From Kordia sp. (GTDB lineage: Bacteria; Bacteroidota; Bacteroidia; Flavobacteriales; Flavobacteriaceae), in NCBI RefSeq assembly GCF_022447245.1, contig NZ_JAKVBC010000003.1:1-64000 (forward strand): 64,000 nt of DNA, written 5' to 3'. The notes below the pieces were generated by a model. The model had not been told where the DNA came from. It made no database searches and saw nothing but the letters and a program-made list of their open reading frames with translations. The translations under genes and the position numbers were made by a program. Shown here piece after piece: positions 17,423-26,446 of the stretch (within the stretch, counting starts at the first letter, position 1; each line of letters starts with the position of its first letter).

Positions 17423-17460
17423 TAGTATGCTGTTGACAGGTGTTTAAAAACAGCATACTA
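17423..17460. repeat. Perfect 12-bp inverted repeat
   Basis: TAGTATGCTGTT (17423-17434) and AACAGCATACTA (17449-17460) are perfect inverted copies around a 14-base loop. It lies in the spacer between two minus-strand genes, directly beside the terminator at 17469-17502. It could be a second terminator stem or a protein-binding site. Confidence 0.5.
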
Positions 17461-17468
17461 TATTAAAA

Positions 17469-17502
17469 AAAGCTACTTAAAATGAACTATTTAAGCAGCT
17501 TT
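17469..17502 (-). terminator. Rho-independent terminator, minus strand
   Basis: AAAGCT-A-CTTAAA (17469-17481) pairs with TTTAAG-C-AGCTTT (17490-17502), with one mismatch. On the minus strand it is followed by a T-run. It terminates the oxidase/LamG operon, whose last stop codon is 20 bases upstream. Confidence 0.65.
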
Positions 17503-17521
17503 CAATTTATTATAATTATAC

Positions 17522-19714
17522 TTATATAATCGTTTTTCTTGTTCTGAAATGATTCAGTGGATCTTCAGAGTAATCTTTTTTCACTTGAATCAAGTCTTCG
17601 TAATTGTCTCCAAAATACGTTTCCGTTGGAATAGAAGTATCTTTGAAACTGATAAATGCACCTCCAGAATTTTTAATCTCATAATCACGGCATACTTGCA
17701 TCCAATCTAGTGCTCTATTGGTTCTGTTATATACTTCATTGTTTTGCTGCTCTTCTTTTTGAAGCAACTCTGTATTCCACCAAGTTTGATATTGAATGGT
17801 ATAGGCTTTGTCTTTGTAAGGAAAAGCACTTCTTTTTTTAGCTTCTTCAGGCATATTATCGTAGTATTCTCCAACAATTGCTCCCAAAGTAATATAATTA
17901 AACAAACCTAGTGAACGATTGTCTGGTAAGATTAATTCTGAAGTTAAAGAGCTAATCAATTGTTTTAATCCTTCATCACCTAAACCACCTTTATTAGCCA
18001 AACGAGATGTTATTTTATGTGGTGCTGGTGCATCTAAATCTAGCGGTAATGGTCTTTTGGTTGTTAAGGATTGAAATATTTCTGTCACCATATCCAGATT
18101 ACTATTTTTAGCCAGATTCTCTCCTATTTTAAAAACTTTATCGTAGGTTGGTTCATTCTTTTTAATCGTAGCTTCGGCATTATTTTTAGCCTTTGCATCT
18201 GTATTTGCCAATCTGATTGTTCTTTTAATAGCACTAGCTGATTCTCTATCCCAAGCACTCATCAATCCATCATCTGCGTAGTTTAAACGTTGTCCACCTT
18301 TACCAATTAAACGCAATTCATACGGTTTTGCTGCACCCGTAAAACAATGATTTACAAATGCCTTTAAGCTTTCTTCGGTTCCTTGCCAATATCCATACAT
18401 GATACAGTTGTGAATAGCTATTTCAGCATCGAATTCATAAGGATTCTCTAAATGTTTTCCTAAACCTTTAAGGTTTGTTCCAATCAATTGATCGTTGGTA
18501 AAGTCTTCTCCAGAAAATTGATTGTCTTTATTGATAATTACGTTTTCCCATGCTTGTATGATTGCTTTTGTATAACGATTATGGCTATTAATAACAATTT
18601 TAGAAGGATCGCATTCGTCATACGGATTCCATTCCAATTCGTATTTGATCAGTTTTTTTGGCAATGGAAAGACTTTTAGTTGTAATTCAGTGACAATTCC
18701 ATAACTCATTCCTCCGCCACCTTTTAGTGCCCATAACAAATCTTTTTTATCGCTATTTTCTGCCTGTAATTTTACGATGTCTCCATTTCCAAGTACGACC
18801 GTTGCTCCAACCAATCCTTCACAATTCATTCCATGTTTGCGTGTCCATGGTCCCCAACCGCCACCAAAGGTAAATCCGGCAACACCAACAGTTGCACAGG
18901 TTCCATGTGGAATCATGACCTCATTTACTGCCAATTGTGGCGTTAGGTCTTTAAAGCGGATTCCTGGACCAATACGAGCATACTTCTTATTATGACTAAC
19001 ATATACATGATTGATTCGTGTCATGTCTGACAAAATAACATCTGTTCCCGTACATTCCGCTTCATGATCGTGTGCACCAGATCTTACTTTGATCGGTAAG
19101 TTATTAGCAATCGCATCTTTATACACACGTTGTACATCTTCTGTAGATTCACAATAGATAATTGCAAATGGCTTCTTTTGAAATCTACGATTGAATACTT
19201 GACTTGCTTTGTTGTATTCTATTTCGTTGACCAAATTTCCTCCAGGAGTTTGAATTTGATCACATTTTAAATAGCCGCGTAATCCATTAAGAAAGTTAAA
19301 TACGTTCCGCATGTTTACAATAACTTGGTTTTCGCCAATGACCAATTCTGCGGAAGCGTACAAAGGTTTATTTTTCTTAATCGATAAATCGCCTACAAGA
19401 TCTTTTGTAGATATTGCTGTAATTTCCGTATTGAATCTATCTAGATTTTTCTTGATGGTGATTGTTGTACTTCCGCTACGATTTTCATATCGAATTTTTT
19501 TATTAATTACTAAAAATAGTCCACAAGTCAATACAATAGTAACTTCTTCATCTACAGCAATGGCAGTTGGAATATCAGTTGAATATTTTTCAGAATTTAC
19601 TAAAGTAAGCGTTTCAAATGAGGTATTTCGGATTTTTACAGTTACGGATAATCCTAGATTATCTGGCAAGAATCGATCTAAAGTATCTTCTATGTAGTTT
19701 AAAATTTTGATCAA
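17522..19714 (-). CDS. BBE-type FAD-dependent oxidase with an extra N-terminal domain
   Basis: A 730-residue berberine-bridge-enzyme/oligosaccharide-oxidase type flavoprotein. The FAD-binding PCMH domain starts near residue 175 (KKPFAIIYCESTEDVQRVYK). Both attachment residues for bicovalent FAD look present: His in VRSGAHDHEAE and Cys in HGTCATVGVAGFTFGGGWG. The C-terminal BBE element reads YFGDNYEDLIQVKKDYSEDP-LNHFR. The first ~170 residues are an additional, mainly beta, domain that I do not recognise. No signal peptide is seen, which is odd for an oligosaccharide oxidase. It follows the LamG gene by 12 bases, so the two form an operon. The substrate is unknown; sugars are a family-based guess. 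Confidence 0.87.
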   Translation of the reverse strand: MIKILNYIEDTLDRFLPDNLGLSVTVKIRNTSFETLTLVNSEKYSTDIPTAIAVDEEVTIVLTCGLFLVINKKIRYENRSGSTTITIKKNLDRFNTEITAISTKDLVGDLSIKKNKPLYASAELVIGENQVIVNMRNVFNFLNGLRGYLKCDQIQTPGGNLVNEIEYNKASQVFNRRFQKKPFAIIYCESTEDVQRVYKDAIANNLPIKVRSGAHDHEAECTGTDVILSDMTRINHVYVSHNKKYARIGPGIRFKDLTPQLAVNEVMIPHGTCATVGVAGFTFGGGWGPWTRKHGMNCEGLVGATVVLGNGDIVKLQAENSDKKDLLWALKGGGGMSYGIVTELQLKVFPLPKKLIKYELEWNPYDECDPSKIVINSHNRYTKAIIQAWENVIINKDNQFSGEDFTNDQLIGTNLKGLGKHLENPYEFDAEIAIHNCIMYGYWQGTEESLKAFVNHCFTGAAKPYELRLIGKGGQRLNYADDGLMSAWDRESASAIKRTIRLANTDAKAKNNAEATIKKNEPTYDKVFKIGENLAKNSNLDMVTEIFQSLTTKRPLPLDLDAPAPHKITSRLANKGGLGDEGLKQLISSLTSELILPDNRSLGLFNYITLGAIVGEYYDNMPEEAKKRSAFPYKDKAYTIQYQTWWNTELLQKEEQQNNEVYNRTNRALDWMQVCRDYEIKNSGGAFISFKDTSIPTETYFGDNYEDLIQVKKDYSEDPLNHFRTRKTII

Positions 19715-19726
19715 TCCATCAGTTAC

Positions 19727-20224
19727 TCATATGTCCTCTTGTTCTCGTATAAGAGCTACTTCGTTTTCTAATAATGCTTTATTCCAAATGGCAACTTGAC
19801 TTATAATTCCATGGAAGAAGTTTGGTATTACATTGCCGCCCACAGAGAATATGTCTAATTGACTGTTTGAACTTACGCTTTCTTCACTATTTTCAATAAT
19901 TAGTTTTAAATCATTGATATAGAGATATAAAAAAGTAGTTGTTTTTACAGCTGTTATATGATACCATTCATTGTCTAGGACCGAAACATTTGTAGCCGTT
20001 ATTGTACGTGTATTTTCATTATTTGTTACAGTGAATACGATGTGTCCTTTTGAATTTACACGCAACGCAAAAGAAGTCTCATTTGTTTGCTTGGATAAAA
20101 TTTCGCCAACAGTTGTTGTTTGTATCCAACACTGAAGTGTAAAGTTTGAGTTTTGAAAATGATTTTTGCTTAATTCACTATCAGTCAGGTTATTTTTCCC
20201 TGAGAATGTAAAAGAGTGACTCAT
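19727..20224 (-). CDS. LamG/concanavalin-like domain protein
   Basis: 165 residues forming one LamG-type jelly-roll domain: FTLQCWIQTTT, SFALRVNSKGHIVF, NEWYHITAVKTTTFLYLYIND and ISQVAIWNKALLENEV are the usual strand signatures. There is no signal peptide, lipobox or enzymatic domain, so it is probably a stand-alone binding module. It is the first gene of a two-gene operon with the FAD oxidase, which suggests that it presents a substrate to that enzyme or forms a complex with it (inference). Confidence 0.8.
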   Translation of the reverse strand: MSHSFTFSGKNNLTDSELSKNHFQNSNFTLQCWIQTTTVGEILSKQTNETSFALRVNSKGHIVFTVTNNENTRTITATNVSVLDNEWYHITAVKTTTFLYLYINDLKLIIENSEESVSSNSQLDIFSVGGNVIPNFFHGIISQVAIWNKALLENEVALIREQEDI

Positions 20225-20327
20225 AAAAGATTTGGGTTAATATGGGTTATTTTTATGGTATGAAATTAGTTTGATTTTGTAAGATAATCTACACGTACTA
20301 TTACGTGATTTTTTAATGATAGGCACA

Positions 20328-20361
20328 AAAAAAGACTTATGAAGTTTCATAAGTCTTTTTT
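20328..20361. terminator. Bidirectional-looking terminator
   Basis: AAAAAAGACTTATGAA (20328-20343) pairs with TTCATAAGTCTTTTTT (20346-20361). The A- and T-rich ends make it work on either strand. It ends the polysaccharide lyase transcript (stop codon at 20390) and insulates the LamG/oxidase operon downstream. Confidence 0.8.
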
Positions 20362-20389
20362 CAACAACTCTATAAATAATTTAAAAGCG

Positions 20390-22618
20390 TTAGTTTTTAA
20401 TAAGTTTTATTGTTTTTGCTCCTTCTAGTTCTAATACATACATTCCTTTACTAAGCGAAGAAACATCAATAGTATCGTTTTTAAGTATGTTTCCTGCTTG
20501 AACTTTTACGCCAGCTATACTGTAAATTGTATACGCCGTATTTTTGGCGACTCCTTTGATTGTAAATATATCTTTTACAGGATTTGGATAACTTACCAAT
20601 GCTTTATTTTTAGTATTTACTCCCAAACCAGTAGTTTTATTTGCAGATATATTCGCTCCACCAAATTCATGGCAGCCGATGTCATAAACTGTTCCTCTAG
20701 GTGTATCAAGAATGTCATTTGAAATGTATGCTGAATAATACGCTGTATCATGTGCTCCATTTACGATAGTATTTGGAGAACTAGCTGTGAGTGTATGAAT
20801 TTCATTTAAAGAATCATACGCAAGTTCAGGATTGACATGGATTAAGGTATTTTCATCAGGTAATGTCCAATTACTAGTAATAATTGTAGTTAAAACATTA
20901 GAAGTGTTCTTATAAAACACATTATTCTTGAATGAATTTGTGCTGAATTCGTTTATCTCATCCAATGGATTAGGATTACCTAAATAATCAGCATCCATCC
21001 AGACCAATCTTAGACTTGTTCGATTTTGATCTTTAAAAAATATATTATTTTCTATACTATTCATTTTTGCCATCACGAATATTCCGTCACCATCATCTGG
21101 ATTAATAGACACATCTTTATTAAATTTTATATTAACATCGCAATTGACAATTGTATTGAATATAAATTCAAGATTTTCAACTCTTGTATAATTCCCATCA
21201 AGATCACCTCCATTGATATTTAATATCGGAAAAGTTAAGTCTCGAAAATAGTTATTATAAATTTTATGATCAGTTCCTGAGACTGTAATTCCAGATTTTA
21301 TACCTGTGTTATCGCCCAAAAATTTATTTTTAAAAACAGTAATATTATTTCCACATCTTAAAAACAAACCTCCATTACAATTTATAAAAATGTTCCCTTC
21401 ATAAGTGTTTCCCGACGACTTATTGGAAATAACTTCATAATATGCTCCATTTTCATCTTGATAATTATAATCGACAAATTCATTGTTTTTTATTAAAATA
21501 TTTAATGCGTGTGAACCGTCAGTTCCAGCACCACAATTCCCTAATTTTATCATAGAAGATTCTTTGTTTACTTCTTGAAACTTTTTTCCAAAATAGTTTC
21601 CGCTTATTTCTCCATCTATAGTGTTGGGAATGAGGCCTGTCGTGGCATCTACAGTGGGAGAATAATTAATCATATTACTTTCAGAAAACTTTCTTACAAA
21701 ATTATTGTCGAGTATATCAAGAGATGTTTCATTTATAATTTTAATATAATCTTTTTTTGCGCTATTATTTATAACATTGTCTATATCCATAGTCTCATAA
21801 AATGTATTATTCTCGATTTTATTATCCTTTCCTTTATTCAATTGTACATATGCCCAATAACTGTATTTATTGGAAAATGAAGAACCTTTTATCTCTAGAT
21901 TTTCACTGTCATCTGAAAAAATATATCGTTTTGCGTCTTCCCTATATGGAACTCCATCTTGATCTAAACTTAAACCACTAAATAAAAAAGTATCGTTTTC
22001 ACGAAATATTGAATTTAGAATTTTAAAATTATTAGATTCAGAAAGTAAGACATAATTTCCTCTACTATATTTATTTTGGAAAATACAGCTATCAATGACA
22101 TGATTAGTTCCTTTTGTTACTTTTAGAAAACTATAATTATCATCAGGTTTATCTGACTCATATTCCATTAACACACTATTCTTAATAGTGATGGCATCAC
22201 TCAAGGAGCCTAATTCAATTAATCCTACATTGTTTCCTGCTTCTTCAGTTCTTCTAAATACAAATCCGTCAATGGTTACATTTTTTGAATTATTGAATCG
22301 CCAAGAGACATCTCCTTTTAGATACACATTTTTAGGATTTGAAGCTTTTATAACACTTTTGCATGGGCCCGCAATATCAATATCACGATTTAGAATTGCA
22401 GTAGCAGATGAGTTATACACTTTAGGACCAATTAGTGTAAAATCTGCTAAAATAACGGTTCTTGATTCAGTGGCAGAATTGGCTTCCATAAGATCTATTT
22501 GTGCATTCAAATCTTGAATATTTAGTACTGTTTCTGGCGGTATTTCTGTACAAGTTTGTGCGTATGTCATAGCCTGAAATCCTATGAATACCAAAAGACA
22601 TAGTTGAATTTTTTTCAT
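20390..22618 (-). CDS. Secreted PL6-like polysaccharide lyase with T9SS sorting domain
   Basis: A 742-residue exported parallel beta-helix protein. The signal peptide ends about residue 20 (TYAQ). The helix (about 30-640) contains the PL6/chondroitinase B active-site pattern SNKSSGN (Lys400), then LFLRCGN (Arg421) and SGTDHKIYNNYF. The 21-residue spacing between Lys and Arg equals that of Lys250 and Arg271 in chondroitinase B (from memory). The C-terminal ~75 residues (YPNPVKDIFTIKG to MYVLELEGAKTIKLIKN) are a type A T9SS sorting domain, so the enzyme is secreted or attached to the cell surface. Alginate or a glycosaminoglycan is the likely substrate; which one is not decided. There is no SusC/SusD pair nearby. 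Confidence 0.82.
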   Translation of the reverse strand: MKKIQLCLLVFIGFQAMTYAQTCTEIPPETVLNIQDLNAQIDLMEANSATESRTVILADFTLIGPKVYNSSATAILNRDIDIAGPCKSVIKASNPKNVYLKGDVSWRFNNSKNVTIDGFVFRRTEEAGNNVGLIELGSLSDAITIKNSVLMEYESDKPDDNYSFLKVTKGTNHVIDSCIFQNKYSRGNYVLLSESNNFKILNSIFRENDTFLFSGLSLDQDGVPYREDAKRYIFSDDSENLEIKGSSFSNKYSYWAYVQLNKGKDNKIENNTFYETMDIDNVINNSAKKDYIKIINETSLDILDNNFVRKFSESNMINYSPTVDATTGLIPNTIDGEISGNYFGKKFQEVNKESSMIKLGNCGAGTDGSHALNILIKNNEFVDYNYQDENGAYYEVISNKSSGNTYEGNIFINCNGGLFLRCGNNITVFKNKFLGDNTGIKSGITVSGTDHKIYNNYFRDLTFPILNINGGDLDGNYTRVENLEFIFNTIVNCDVNIKFNKDVSINPDDGDGIFVMAKMNSIENNIFFKDQNRTSLRLVWMDADYLGNPNPLDEINEFSTNSFKNNVFYKNTSNVLTTIITSNWTLPDENTLIHVNPELAYDSLNEIHTLTASSPNTIVNGAHDTAYYSAYISNDILDTPRGTVYDIGCHEFGGANISANKTTGLGVNTKNKALVSYPNPVKDIFTIKGVAKNTAYTIYSIAGVKVQAGNILKNDTIDVSSLSKGMYVLELEGAKTIKLIKN

Positions 22619-22707
22619 AAAAAAGGTTTTAATTAAAGTTACTTCAAAGAAACAAAATATATCTTTGGTTGTACTGCTTTAAAGGTTAAGAAATCTGTCT
22701 TTGCAGT

Positions 22708-23499
22708 TTATATTAAATCCTTGAACATCATTTTATTCAAGATTAAACCAGAAGCTGGCGCAATATAATTGACTTCAAGTGTAGAGTTTGGCAGCAGTGA
22801 TTTTTTAATAAAATCTAAATCCAATTCGCCTTTCCCTAAAAGAATAAGCGTTCCCATCATCATACGAATTTGATGACGTTTGAATCCTGCGCCTTGTACA
22901 CGCAGCAGATAACTGTTTACAGGAAAAAAGTTTGCCGTAAAAAGTTTATTTTCAACAATTTCACACAATTCAATTTCGCCTTCTAAAACCGTATGTTCCG
23001 TTGGTTTGTAACAGTACGTTTTCAAGTAATGCTTTCCTTCAAAGAGTTTTGCTCCTTTTTTCATGAGCTACACATCTAAATCACCTAAAATATTGGTCAT
23101 ATAAGGCGCTGCAAACGGATGGTACTTTTCGCCATAAGCAAACAGATAAATGTATTCCTTTACTTTCGGGTGTTGTATGATGTTGAATTTTTCATTCGTT
23201 TGTGTAATTTCTATAGCCCGAATGTCTTGTGGTAAGTTTTTATTGAAAACAGGAAGAAATGCAGGAATGTCTAAGGTTTCATTATCCAAAAACAATTCAA
23301 TTGCAATTTCATTAGCAGAAACTTTGGCATCTGTACGCCCTGAAGCTAGCAATTTAAAATTCTTATGTCCAAACACATAAGCCAAAGTACGTTCTGTCAT
23401 ACGCTGTACTGTATTCACGTCTGGTTGTTTTTGCCAGCCATGATAGCGAAATCCTAAGTATTGTAGCGTGATTAGATAGTAATGGCGTTTTCTTTTCAA
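22708..23499 (-). pseudogene. truA: tRNA pseudouridine synthase A, interrupted by an in-frame amber codon
   Basis: TruA modifies uridines 38-40 in the anticodon arm of tRNAs. The frame runs from a TTG start (23497-23499, MKRKRHYYLITLQYLGF) through the catalytic aspartate motif LLASGRTDAKVSA and the KEYIYLFAYGEKYHPFAAPYM region. It meets TAG at 23068-23070, then continues in the same frame (LMKKGAKLFEGKHYLKTY, FKRHQIRMMMGTLI) to TAA at 22708. Without the TAG it would be a normal ~263-residue enzyme. The stop separates the catalytic half from the C-terminal half. A downstream ATG (23062-23064) could restart translation. It is a recent nonsense mutation, a readthrough site or a sequencing error. 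Confidence 0.85.
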
Positions 23500-23645
23500 T
23501 TTGGTGTTTGGTATTTGGTGTTTGGTAGATTGTTTACTTTATCTGTTGAATAGAATCGTAGATAGTTAGATTTATGAACTTTATAACTTCTTTTTTTCAA
23601 TTTGTCATCTTTTGATTCATAGCTAAAAGTGAGCTATTTATCCTT

Positions 23646-24029
23646 TTAAGCAGCATTTAATAGAATAAAACCTAAGGCTATCATGATAATAGGAATACTC
23701 CATAATTTCCAGACTTCTGTGCCTTTTGTATTTTCCTTGATAGCTTTATTTTTTATTTGTAACATACGTTTTCCATTATAGTACAATGCATTGAATAAAT
23801 ACAATATGATTCCTGCTAAAACTATATAAAAAACTTGCTCGTAGATGCTAGAGTATAATAGGAAACTACTTCTTGTTGCTTTAATTAAAACTATAGCTAA
23901 AACAAATAGTATACTGAGCTGAAGTGCTGTAATATACGTAGTTGCCTTTGACATCAATTTTCGTTGTTTAGGCTTCTTAACTCTGGATTTGTAACTTAAG
24001 ATTGTTTTGTAAAATAGTTGATCAAACAT
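23646..24029 (-). CDS. Small membrane protein of unknown function
   Basis: 127 residues with three membrane helices (about 30-49, 65-83 and 108-125) and a basic N-terminal segment (YKSRVKKPKQRKLMSK), which suggests the N-terminus is in the cytoplasm. No family recognised. It lies between the broken truA and the end of the histidine operon, in the same direction. Its spacers are long enough for it to be separate. Confidence 0.6.
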   Translation of the reverse strand: MFDQLFYKTILSYKSRVKKPKQRKLMSKATTYITALQLSILFVLAIVLIKATRSSFLLYSSIYEQVFYIVLAGIILYLFNALYYNGKRMLQIKNKAIKENTKGTEVWKLWSIPIIMIALGFILLNAA

Positions 24030-24157
24030 GGTATTTAGCTAAAGACATTGCAATGATAGGATTTTTTTATCAATTCGGCAGTTTGTCTTTTTGTTAATTT
24101 GTTTGCTGTGCTTTTGTTTATGTATTTATATGAAATTAAACTTATCAAATACAAAAA

Positions 24158-24757
24158 CTATTTTTCACGACTTTTCAATACATTCACAATATCATTTAGC
24201 TTATATCCTTTAGCTTGAAGTAGAATTAGATAGTGAAATAGTAAATCTGCACTTTCATTTAAGAATAAATCTTCGTTATCATCTTTGGCTTCAATTACAA
24301 CTTCCACCGCTTCTTCTCCAACTTTCTGGGCAATTTTATTGATCCCTTTTCGGAAGAGTGACGCCACATAACTTTTTTCATCTTTTTGATTTTCTTTACG
24401 ATTTTGAATCGTTTCTTCCAATTGAGTTAAAAAACCATATGTCATTGTGTTTTCTTCATTCCAACATGTATCAGTTCCTGTATGACATGTTGGACCGATA
24501 GGGTTTACTTGGATCAGTAAGGTGTCTTTATCACAATCGTTTTTGATACTTATTAATTTTAAAAAGTTTCCACTTGTTTCTCCTTTTGTCCATAGCCGTT
24601 GTTTTGTTCTGCTAAAAAAGGTAACGTTTCCTGTAGCAATTGTTTGCGCATAGGCTTCTTCATTCATATATCCTAGCATTAAAACATTTTTGGTTTCATT
24701 GTCTTGAATGATTACTGGAACCAATTCGTCGTTATTTTTATTGAAGTTGATATTCAT
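24158..24757 (-). CDS. hisI: Bifunctional phosphoribosyl-AMP cyclohydrolase / phosphoribosyl-ATP pyrophosphatase
   Basis: HisIE fusion of 199 residues catalysing steps 2 and 3 of histidine synthesis. The HisI half (1-105) shows MLGYMNEEAYAQTIATGNVTF, FFSRTKQRLWTKGETSGN and the zinc ligands in NDCDKD and GPTCHTGTDTCW. The HisE half (about 110-199) is MazG-like, with QKVGEEAVEVVIEAK and NESADLLFHYLILLQAKG. It is the last gene of the hisGDCBHAF-IE operon. Confidence 0.95.
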   Translation of the reverse strand: MNINFNKNNDELVPVIIQDNETKNVLMLGYMNEEAYAQTIATGNVTFFSRTKQRLWTKGETSGNFLKLISIKNDCDKDTLLIQVNPIGPTCHTGTDTCWNEENTMTYGFLTQLEETIQNRKENQKDEKSYVASLFRKGINKIAQKVGEEAVEVVIEAKDDNEDLFLNESADLLFHYLILLQAKGYKLNDIVNVLKSREK

Positions 24758-24813
24758 TTTTTGTCAATTCGTTTGTTTGTTAATTCGTTTATTTAGTAAA
24801 TGAAGGCTTTAAT

Positions 24814-25569
24814 TTAAAGTCTAACATTGATGCCGTTGGCTTTTAAATTTTGTTTGAGTTCAGGAATTCCGATTTCTTTGAAATGAAAAACACTAGCGGC
24901 CAAAGCTGCATCTGCTTTTCCTTTGATAAAGGTATCCTTAAAATGTTCCATGTTTCCTGCTCCTCCAGAAGCAATGATTGGAATATTAACAATTTCTGAA
25001 AGTTTTGTCAAGGCTTCGTTTGCAAAACCATCTTTGGTACCATCATTATCCATAGATGTAAATAGAATTTCTCCTGCACCACGTTGCTCTACTTCTTTAG
25101 CCCAATCAAACAATTTGATTTCTGTAGGTACTTTTCCTCCTACTAAATGTAGATTCCATTTACCTTCAATTTGCTTGGCATCAATGGCAACCACAATACA
25201 TTGATTTCCAAATTTTGAAGCCAATTCATTAATTAACTCTGGACGTTTTACGGCTGCTGAATTGATAGAAACTTTGTCTGCACCAGCTTGCAGCATACGA
25301 TCTACATCTTCTGTAGAAGAAATTCCGCCACCAACGGTAAAAGGTATATCAACATGTGCCGCAACATCTAAAACTAGCTTTTGCAATGTTTTGCGTCGTT
25401 CTTCCGTAGCTGAAATATCCAGAAAGACCAACTCGTCTGCGCCTTCTTCTGCATATATTTTAGCCAATTCTACAGGATCTCCAGCATCACGAAGGTTTAC
25501 GAAATTTACGCCTTTTACTGTACGTCCGTTTTTGATATCTAAACAAGGAATGATTCTTTTAGTTAGCAT
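24814..25569 (-). CDS. hisF: Imidazole glycerol phosphate synthase, cyclase subunit
   Basis: TIM-barrel synthase subunit of about 251 residues. With HisH it converts PRFAR and ammonia to IGP and AICAR. Landmarks are [23 protein letters not shown] (catalytic Asp in the first strand), [55 protein letters not shown] and [11 protein letters not shown]. The frame is open to an ATG at 25590, but the conserved start is Met8 (25567-25569), which I use. Confidence 0.95.
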   Translation of the reverse strand: MLTKRIIPCLDIKNGRTVKGVNFVNLRDAGDPVELAKIYAEEGADELVFLDISATEERRKTLQKLVLDVAAHVDIPFTVGGGISSTEDVDRMLQAGADKVSINSAAVKRPELINELASKFGNQCIVVAIDAKQIEGKWNLHLVGGKVPTEIKLFDWAKEVEQRGAGEILFTSMDNDGTKDGFANEALTKLSEIVNIPIIASGGAGNMEHFKDTFIKGKADAALAASVFHFKEIGIPELKQNLKANGINVRL

Positions 25570-25663
25570 TTTTTTAGTTGTTTTAGTCATTGTGAATGAA
25601 ATGAAGCAATCTGTGACTTTAAGATTATTTCGTTATACTTCCCCGTAATGACATTTCATAGTT

Positions 25664-26383
25664 TTATAGTAATACTTCTAATTGTTTGAGTGAGATTTTA
25701 TTCTCATAAATGGCTTTTCCAATAATAACGCCTTCACAGCCTAACTCTTTTAGTTTAGGCAATTCATCAAATGTAGAAATTCCGCCTGAAGCAATTAGTT
25801 TCAAACTGTCATCGCACTCGCTTAAAATCTTTTTATACAAATCAAATGATGGTCCTTCTAACATTCCGTCTTTGGCAATGTCTGTACAAATTACATATTG
25901 AATGCCTTTTTGCTGGTATTTTTGAATGAATGGAATTAATTCTTCATTACTTTTTTCTTGCCAACCACTAATCGCAATTTTTTCGTCCATAGCATCCGCT
26001 CCAAGAATAATACATTCGCTTCCATATCGTTGAATCCAATTTGTAAATATTTCAGGATTTTTTACAGCAATACTTCCGCCAGTAATTTGTTTTGCACCAC
26101 TTTCAAAAGCAATGTGTAAATCTTCATCAGATTTTAATCCTCCACCAAAATCAATGTTTAAATTCGTTTTCGAAGCTATTTGCTCTAATACTTTGTAATT
26201 AACGATGTGTTTCGCTTTCGCGCCATCTAAGTCTACGACATGCAAGTATTGAATTCCAGCATCTTCAAACTGTTTGGCGACTTCCAAAGGGTTTTCGTTA
26301 TATATTTTTTTTGTATTGTAATCACCTTTGGACAAGCGGACACATTTTCCTTCGATGATATCTATTGCGGGTATGATTCTCAT
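25664..26383 (-). CDS. hisA: ProFAR isomerase
   Basis: 1-(5-phosphoribosyl)-5-[(5-phosphoribosylamino)methylideneamino]imidazole-4-carboxamide isomerase, 239 residues, a half-barrel duplicate related to HisF. Motifs are [65 protein letters not shown] and LIASGGIST. The short spacer before its ATG (26384-26418 on the plus strand) holds three GGGTTTT units, read as AAAACCC on the coding strand. Confidence 0.95.
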   Translation of the reverse strand: MRIIPAIDIIEGKCVRLSKGDYNTKKIYNENPLEVAKQFEDAGIQYLHVVDLDGAKAKHIVNYKVLEQIASKTNLNIDFGGGLKSDEDLHIAFESGAKQITGGSIAVKNPEIFTNWIQRYGSECIILGADAMDEKIAISGWQEKSNEELIPFIQKYQQKGIQYVICTDIAKDGMLEGPSFDLYKKILSECDDSLKLIASGGISTFDELPKLKELGCEGVIIGKAIYENKISLKQLEVLL

Positions 26384-26446
26384 TTTTTGATAATTGGGTT
26401 TTGGGTTTTGGGTTTTAAAAAGTATTTTTTAGTAAAAATTCAACAG

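Noticed and set aside
25570-25590. Seven-codon extension of hisF
   Set aside because: The conserved HisF start [12 protein letters not shown] is at 25567-25569; the extension has no match in the family.
26384-26418. G-quadruplex from (GGGTTTT)3 before hisA
   Set aside because: Only three GGG tracts are present in a row; four are needed for an intramolecular quadruplex.
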